Source: Otis tarda (Eukaryota > Chordata > Aves > Otidiformes > Otididae). From it: 64,000 nt of DNA. The DNA is taken from positions 16,324,001 through 16,388,000 of the forward strand of contig CM048560.1 of NCBI GenBank assembly GCA_026413225.1. The letters run 5' to 3'. Shown one piece after another: positions 24,401 to 33,400 of the stretch (its first letter is position 1; each line of letters starts with the position of its first letter). The notes beneath the pieces were generated by a model. That model searched no databases, had not been told where the DNA came from, and saw only the letters and a list, made by a program, of their open reading frames with translations. A program made the translations under genes and the position numbers.

Positions 24401-27400
24401 AACTGGTCATTGCAAAGGTGTCATCTTTTATTCAGGCATAAGCTTATGACTGTCATTGACTGCAATAGAAATCACAACTGTATATCTAAATGAGAATAAG
24501 TCTTCCTCCCCTCCTGATTTCTTTAGTTATTTATAAGCTCGGTTGCCTACACCATTGCAGTAGATCCCAATCGAAGTGTCTAAAACCTAACTCAATGCCA
24601 CATTCTTTCCCTTTGCATTCCTACGTTTCACACACATGCTCTCCCTCACTTTAAGGAAAGGCACATGGATGGCTATTTAAATGCTAGAAAACAGATGTTC
24701 TTCTATTGAAATAATCTACCAATGTCATTGTTCAGGTTTTTGCTAAGTGTGGAAACTTTAGATTATTTTCCTACAGCAGAAGGAGACAGGTCATAGAAAG
24801 GAGGTCAAGTGAGCAGCTAACAAGTGCCTCTGTCTTAGGAAGGTATAGAAAATCATGATGACTTCTAAAGGCTGGCTGTTGATGTTTTTAAATTAGATGC
24901 TTTTCCTGGACCTCAAGGATTCCCACTGCTTCTGTGTTGCTCTGAGCAAGCCACATAAAAATACATGTAAGAACTGGATGACTGGAGAGAGTTGATAATG
25001 GGCTACACAGCCTATCAGTAATTAGCAGGCTTTATATTCTCTGTAAAGAAGCCAATGACAGAATGAGGATGGAAAATTCATTCTCACCTCAGCTCCGAAG
25101 GCTTTTTTTTTTTTTTTTTTTGGCACTTGGGCAGTGCTAGTGGAGTGTTTGGACAATCTGATAGTGCCCTTACCCATGTTTGTGCTGTTCAATGCTCCTT
25201 GGTTTCAGTCCAGCCCTCCTCACAAACCTTACATCCAGTTATGTTTTTGGTGTTACGTGCGCTTGATGCCTTTCCAGCTTATTTGTGCGATGCACACCCA
25301 CACACCCCTCTATGTTCCACCTGTTTCCTACTACTGCTCCACCTGCTTCCTACCATCCTGACAAAAGTGATCTGGAAAAGATACTTATGTTACAACAAGT
25401 GACAGTAATGCAGTTTAAGAATAAAATGCTTTTTCTTTGCTATTGTAGGCACATGAGTCTCAGAGCCTAATGATGTTATAGGATATTTATAGGATATTGC
25501 TGGCAGTTTAGTGCTACCATTTGGATTTTAGAAGTTAGAAGCATAGAATACTTTAAATAAATAAATACATTTATTTTCAGTATTTTTGAGAGACAAATTG
25601 CTATGTTTACATAGCAATTAAACTTTTTTTTTCAGTTGCTAAAGCTACAAAAACAAATATTGGGACACTGTCTTATCAAATCCTCTTACAGCTGTTGCAC
25701 TGAACACACTCAGATATGCCAGAATTTAAATGAGATCTCTAGGTTACTGGGCAATCCAGAAGCAAACTGCAGCTAACCAAACAGGTCCTTGGGTCTGAAG
25801 CCAGAATCTCTTGCTCTTCTGCTTGGGGTGGCATTCTTGGAGAAAGATAAGAGAAGCCAGTTAAGCAAAAGAAGGGAAAATTATTCGTTTTTTAACATGT
25901 TTCCTTGTCTCTATCTGTTACATTCTGATAATGATGATCATATTTTATATTCTTGCCAAGAACAATAGCTTTAATATAATAGCTATAATCTTTTATTTCC
26001 TATATATAACTAAAAACCAAAACAAAACAAAACAAAAAACCGCCCAACTTCCAAGACAGAATACCAAGGACGACTCAGGAAAATGTGTGAATCAGCACAT
26101 ATTCATGCAATTTGGACAGAGCAGTGTCTATCATGCCATAATACTGACTTTTCTTTAGAGGTGATAGCCAGTGTTTGATTTAAATTTTTTGTGTGTGTGA
26201 TTTAGCGTGCTGGTATCTCATGTTTGTGATTACTGAGTAGTGAGATGGATGTAATCACCTTAAAACAGCCTTTGCAATCTGTGCTCTTTAAGAGCTCCGC
26301 ACAGGGATAACCAGAGTTACTGTGGGCCAGACCTGATGACGTCTGGGTGGGAAAGGTTGCAGTGTACTTGCCAGCAAAATATATGATGCATGAACTATAC
26401 TGTAGATATGTTCCCCTGAGGAATGATCAATATATGAATAGATTTTTTCTGAGCTGAGCAAGATTATTGAATTCAGGCTGGTTTTCCTGAAGTTCCTGAT
26501 TTGTAAAATCTACAATTAATGTCTTTCTGTCAGATCAGATCCTGAAGGCTGCTTGCACAGTTTGTAGGCTGTATGCGGAACTCTGATTAATGTTTTGTGG
26601 TTTTTGTTTTGTTTGTTTTTTAAATTAGATCCTTCCCTTCCAAAGCCAAATGTGAGACAGCCACGTAAGTAACTCTTAAACCACTCTTTTTTTAAGCCTT
26701 AAACTTTTGTAAGAAAGTATTAGATCAATGAAGAAAATTATCTTCAAGCTTTCTGAGTGTGTGTGTGTGTGTGTGTTAAATTTTGGGACAGAACAGAATT
26801 CTGACTGTACTGCTGACTGAGAGATTCCCATCAGTGTTTGGAGAGAAGGACTGTGGCCTTTTGTGTATGTGAAAATCAAATTTGTGAAAATTTGTGAAAA
26901 TCAACATTGAGAGTTTCAGCCTTAGCAAGTTCGTTTGGTGGTGTGTGTCTGTTATTTCCCCTTTCTCTCCTGAGGCCACCGGTTCCCAGTACCAGGGTTT
27001 CAGCAGCAGTGCCATCTTAGGGAGCTCCTGTGTCCTACTCCAAGCCTCGCTCTACCCTTCGCTGCAGCTGGCCACATCCCCAGTTACTCTGGCACCAGCA
27101 CTTATGGATCATGCTCTAGATGAGATCACTGGCTTGATATGGATTATTTTCTTTTTTTCTGTTGTCTTGGCGTAGTGAATTAACCAGGGTCAATTACTGA
27201 CCCAGGAAGGGAAGAAAAGGAGAGAAGCAGCACTAGAAGACAATAATAAACAGGAAGGTGAATAAGATTTGTAGCCAGGATCAGGAATGAATGAAGAAAA
27301 GGGAAGATTAGAAGAGGAAGTACAAATAAGGTTTTTTCCTCTGTTTCTGTCCCTATGTCTATGGGACGAAACGTGTTGAAAATAGCAAGGGGAATGAGAA

Positions 27401-30400
27401 ATTATGTTTCTGCCACTTCAGCCTCCGTGTGACTTTCTCCTCTCCACTAAGTTTCCTCCTGCGAGGAGAGTACACTGGCTGGTGCCTTGTGGAAAAAAAA
27501 ACAGTTGAGTTTAGAAGAGTCTTTTCTGTTTGCATTTAAAATGACTACATGTGGCCAAAGGAATTAGAAGTAGTCTCATAGAATAAATGGGAGAAAAACC
27601 TCCTAAGCCACTATCTGTCAGGTGTTGCATATGCAAACTTGGTCACGGGCACCTAGAAATGGATCCTGAAGGCCCTTGCCAGCAGGAACTGCTGGAGAAA
27701 ATATTTGTCAAAAGCAGGAAAGGGGAATAGCCCTGAGGATCTCGGGAGCTGTTGGGCTGAGGGATGTCCGCAAGGACATCTACTGGATGCAGGAACATAT
27801 AAAGTGAGGGTGTTGGTTGTGTTTTGAGAACTGAAATTCCACTGGAGGATACTACTGAGAAGATCCAGTCAGCTCATTTCCTGGCCAGCTTAGTCAGTAA
27901 AATGTTGACTGACCTAAGCCATTTTGTGCACTGGGAGACATTAAAAATACTGAAACTAGAAATCAATTTTGTAAGAAGGAATTTTCCCAAATGATTGCTA
28001 AAAGAGTGATGATTATTTTTTGAGGTATATCTAATCACCAAAAAGAAAAACACAAAAGCTGAAAGCTGCTCTGTTTGGATGGTTAACATTGGGGGGCAAT
28101 ACATCCAGGAACCAGACGCTGTTACCCTTGAAATGGTACTACAAAAGGGCCTCTCCCCTGTATAGTGATTTGCTTGTGTGTGTGGTTCTATTTTTGTGTT
28201 CTGGAATTAATTGCAGTTATTGAAAGTATTGCCAAATGTGAAAAACAATTGTTTCTATTTATGTTTTTGCTGACTTTTTGCTGGCATCTCTTCCCTTTTA
28301 ACAGCAGTTCCGTTCTCCACCTAGATTTCAAACTGAACTTGCAGGAGATGTAGGGGAAAGTTTGCTTGAATGTTAGCTTAAAAGTGTCTTTTGCCAAAAA
28401 TCTCAGCCTTTCTAAAACACATTTTTAAGATAAATGGATATTTAATTGAAAGCAAGTTATTAACAGCTAACTGAAAATGCTTAATTTTTGCAACGTTTTC
28501 CAGATTTGGGTGTGCTGAGCTGGGGTTTTGCTTTGTGATGTGGAACAGTTGGTTGGACTGAAGCCAGGCTCTGAAAGCATCAATTTTATTTCCTTGATGC
28601 AGATGTGCTAGTCTGTTCCTTAAAATGGTGCTTAATTAACTATGAATTTTTAAAAAACTTTTCCATGACAGTGTAAGGGTGGATTTTTGTGAAATGGTAT
28701 TTGCACTCAAAAGAAAAAGTCCTCATTATGTGTATTTACCTTTGTAGCTGTGTTCTACGGTCTGGACACACTGACTGTCGTGGGCATTGCCTTTGCGGCA
28801 TTTGTAATTGGAGCCCTGCTAACAGGAGCGCTCTGGTTTATCTACTCTCACACAGGTAAGTTTGAGGGCTCTTACAGACCTCAGTGCAGATCATACTTCA
28901 GGACATGCGGTGTGATCTAAACTCTTGCACGGTGGGAGGAAAGGGAAGGGGAAGGGGGCCCGCAATGGCTATCCTGGCCTTTTTTTCTTGCTCTCTGTTC
29001 TTACTAGAATGTTTTCCAGCAACTCCTCTCATGAAGTTGTTGGTGTGTATCAGCAGATTGATACCCGCCCTTCCCTAAAGGGAGGTGTTACACGTTATGA
29101 ACATGATTTAAAATTTGCTAAAATAATTTTAAAGGCAAATCTTGAAAACTCACTTGGGACATGAGTGAAACTGTGTATTCCTGGCTTGTACGTTATCATT
29201 AGTAGCATCTCTGTATTTCACATTTAGGTAACATTTCAGTTAATGGATCCATTTTGGTTTACATACTCCTTTGTAAAAAAATTTTTGCAGTTACTAAATT
29301 AGGCTGATGTGACTGGGAATGTGATGTGATGAGTACAAGGAGTGGGTCACACACAAAAGAATGCTTTATTTACATAGAGGTATTCTGAATATAACTAGAC
29401 TTGAAAATGTTTCTTGGGCCTTGATTACATAGAATTTTTGCCCCGATTATTTATTGCTTCGTTCTGCGATTATTATGTTAAATGGTAGAAGTTGTGTGTA
29501 ATCTCACTTAATTACGTCCAACAAAAAAACCAGGAATCTGCCTGAATTAGTGCAGTCTTTATGCATCGATAATATTTCAGTATCTCCTCAGAATTTTTTT
29601 CCATACTAAACTAAGCAGAAGTACAATGCTGTATTGGAAGAATGCAGTATTGTTTCGGGAGCTTTCTGTTGCATGTAATCTGCAAGGTGGTACAGACAAA
29701 GACCGGACACTGATGGGGCCTTGATTTGCAGCATCTGACCTTGGCTGCTTGTGGATTATGGGGTATCTTAGGATTCCTACAGCATGCTGGACTCCCAACT
29801 ACTTCCACTTTTGACCTTGCAAGACCCTACCAAGATCTCTAGGAGGTGGGGAGAATGTGAGGTCAATTACTCCAAGCTGGTGCTGCTCTGGAGCACTGGA
29901 ATTCTCCCGTAGACCACTGCAGGGTTTTTTGCAGCATCTGAAGCTATTTAAGAGTAAGAGAGAGAATCTGGTCCCATCGGGTCACAGCTTCTGTAAATAT
30001 TATGATCAAGGAGCTTATGTTAATTTGGAAAAAAAAAAAAAAACCCTGTGGATTTTTTTCCAGTTGGCAGTACAACCACTTTGTATAAGCAGTTTAATAC
30101 TTCTCAATGCATCAGCTGTGTATGAAGCTTGTTTGGAATTGAGACAAATGTGGAAAATTTAAAGGTTGTGATAACATGTATAAATAGTATAATTCTGCCT
30201 CATACTGCTGAAACATTGTGGAAGAAGAGTAAGTGCAATCTCAATGAGTAAATGTGTAAGTTAAGACGATAATTTCCAAATAGTAGCCTTTATTAACAAA
30301 AAATTTAAACAATTGTTAAATTAATATCTTTGGTCCTGCATTTGTGGAAGTTCAGTCTCTGTTCATGTACAAAACCATCCATAGACACACATTGTGTGCC

Positions 30401-33400
30401 AGAGTAGTCGAGGAACACTGGGAAGCCAGCATGATAAATCCTTCAGCAACAATAGACTTGGACCAATCCCATTAAAAGAATTATGTTAACAAAGTACATC
30501 AGTCATAGTGACCACGTACAAGTAGTGGACAGGGCAGCTGCTCTGGCTTTGTGTTTGAGAGATGAAAATGAGTGGAGAAAAAGGCCAGACAAAAAGTAAT
30601 AAGTGAGAAGAAAAGCAAGGAAGGGGACATTGTAACTCATCAGATTAGAGAATCACAGAAATGGTAAAAAATATCTAGGAAGCTATCTGGTTCAGATTTT
30701 CAAAAGTTTATGAAAGTCAACCTATGTTCTTGTGCACGTAATTTTCCTGTGCATAGTGTCTTGTATCTACAAAGCACAACTTGCAGCAGAGTGCAGTGGA
30801 GGCTCTGGCAAGGACGATCTCTTAGAGAACAACTGCTGAGGCAGACAAGATAATCTAGCTGCAGTGGAAACATTTTAGTGCTGGCTGCAGACTTCTGTTA
30901 AAAGAAGGAGGGGGGTGGGAAAAATAATCTAAATTTCATGTGTAGAGTGGCTGTCTCTTGCCATTAGAGAATTCATGCATTGCTGAATTGTGTTGTGAAA
31001 TCCCATCTTTTGTTGCAAGTAGCAGTGGGTTTCTAACACATGATTTAGACCAAAGATTGGAAAATGTGAGTTCGTTCTAAAACTGGATTTTGGTGATATG
31101 CAGAGCATGGACAAAAGCTACTGCTGATGGAGAATGACAACTTGGGATGTGTGAAGTAAGGTATTTTTGTTGCTGTAGTGCTATATGCAATACAGCAAAA
31201 GGCCACCTTTTTGCCGGTAGTAAGAAGGTTTGCTGATATAATTTTGTCAGTATGTCTCTACTGGCAGGCTCATTCCAGCATGGAGCAACCTTGACATTTT
31301 GTTCATCTTTATAGGCTGTTAACATTAAAACCTCAAACAATTGATAGCAGAAAAGAACCACAAAATAAGTATAATATAATCTCCAAATATTGAACAAGGA
31401 TTGTTGTGTTGAGTTTTTTTTCATGTACGGCTTTTGCTCCTTTCGGTCATGAAAAATTTCTGCCAAAGCATAAAAATTGTGCTTTAGAATACTCTAGATT
31501 CTCTGAAACAATTGAATATGGAGTACAGATGCCTTAAGATGTTTGATGTTAAGGGTTTGATGGACGGACCACTGAGTGGATAAGGAGTTGGCTGGATGGC
31601 TGCACTCAGAGAGTGGTGGTCAATGGCTCGATGTCCAAGTGGAGACCGGTCATGAGTGGCATTCCTCAGGGGCCTGTGTTGGCTCCAGCCCTGTTCAACA
31701 TCTTTGTCAGCGACATGGACAGTGGGATAGAGTGCACCCTCAGCAAGTTCACCGATGACACCAAGCTGTGTGGTGCCATCGACACGCTAGAAGGGAGGGA
31801 TGTCATCCAGAGGGACCTTGACAGGCTGGAGAGGTGGGCCCATGCCAACCTCATGAAGTTCAACCAGGCCAAGTGCAAGGTCCTGCACCTGGGTCATGGC
31901 AATCCCAGGCACAAATCCAGGCTGAGCGGAGAATGGATTGAGACTTGCCCTTGGGAGTGCTGGTGGACGAGAAGCTCAACATGAGTTGGCAATGTGCACT
32001 TGCAGCTCAGAAGTCCAACCGCATCCTGGGCTGCATCAAGAGGAGCGTGGCCAGCAGGTCAAGGGAGGTGATTCTCCCCCTCTACTCTGCCCTGGTGAGA
32101 CCCCACCTGGAGTACTGTGTCCAGGTCTGGAGCCCCCAACATAAGAAGGACATGGACCAGCTGGAGAAGGTCCAGAGGAGGGCCACGAAGATGATAAGAG
32201 GGCTGGAGCACCTATCCTATGAGGACAGGCTGAGAGTTGGGGCTGTTCAGCCTGGAGAAGAGGAGGCTCCAGGGAGACCTTATAGTGGTTTTCCAGTACC
32301 TCAAGGGGGCCTACAAGAAAGATGGGGAGAGGCTGTTCAGTAGGGCCTGTTGTGATAGGACGAGGGGTAATGGGTTTAAAATAGAGGGAGATTTAGATTG
32401 GATATTAGGAAAAAAATTTTTACAATGCGAGTTGTAGAACGCTGGAGCAGCATATCTATCAGTGTAATATCTGTCTTAACAGGGATAATTGTCTATGTTT
32501 AGGGAGGGAAGTGCACGTCTGATTAGTTAATGAGACTGCTAAACCAAGTAAACGGTTACAGAGAACATCAGTCGCTTCATTGTCTTAGAAAGTGCGCTTT
32601 CCTTTTCCAGGCAGTGTTGCAAGTTACGAGGATAAAATGTTCCAAAATCTGAGAAGTTAAAAGCGTCCCTCCTCCCCCACTTTTCCCTTTTTTATGGGAT
32701 CTGATTTAAAATAAACTGACATAGCAACCAATTATATTTGGCAAATGGAGATAGAAAAGCAAACATTCAGACTTCCTGGACAGGGAGTACAGCTGGCAGC
32801 TTTCCTAAGTGTGAATAATAAAGCGCATGTTGTCTCATTCAGCTGGGTAAAAGCTTGTTTACTGTCAATAGAGGAGACATGTCCATTTTGAGCAGTTCTC
32901 TTTCAGCAACACAGCAACATGAGATACATGAAGCTGTTTACATTAAAAAGACAAATGAGGAATGCCTCTTCAGTGATAGTTTACATTTCTTTACATCCTT
33001 TTCATGAATATTCTTTAAAAAAATTTCACTACAGATTAGCTAGGTGTCAAGGAAATAAAATGCAGGAAAAATCAGCCAGTCCAAATGTAGCTGCTAGGCT
33101 GTGCTCATAACGGCTATTTGTGTGATTTGGATATTTTTTTTTTTTTCCTTGGGGACGTTGAGATCTTGTTATTGTTCAACAAGTGATCATGGTGTATCAG
33201 AGCTGCTGGTCGCGCCCTAGAAGTGCGGTGCTGCAGAGACAGTTGAATTGCAGCGGAGGGAAGGGGGCTCCCATCCCAGACCAAAGGGAAGGTGCCTCCT
33301 AAGACGCTTTTCCGAGGAGCAGAGCGAGCTGTTGGGCTCGCACGGGGACTCTGGCACTGCGCTCCTTGCTTTGCCATAAAGAAAAACAGCATGTGTTTTG

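Noticed and set aside
30650-30700. Weak resemblance to a CR1 3' end (AGAATCACAGAAATGG)
   Set aside because: Only a short stretch fits, and the following sequence does not continue the CR1 pattern well enough to call.
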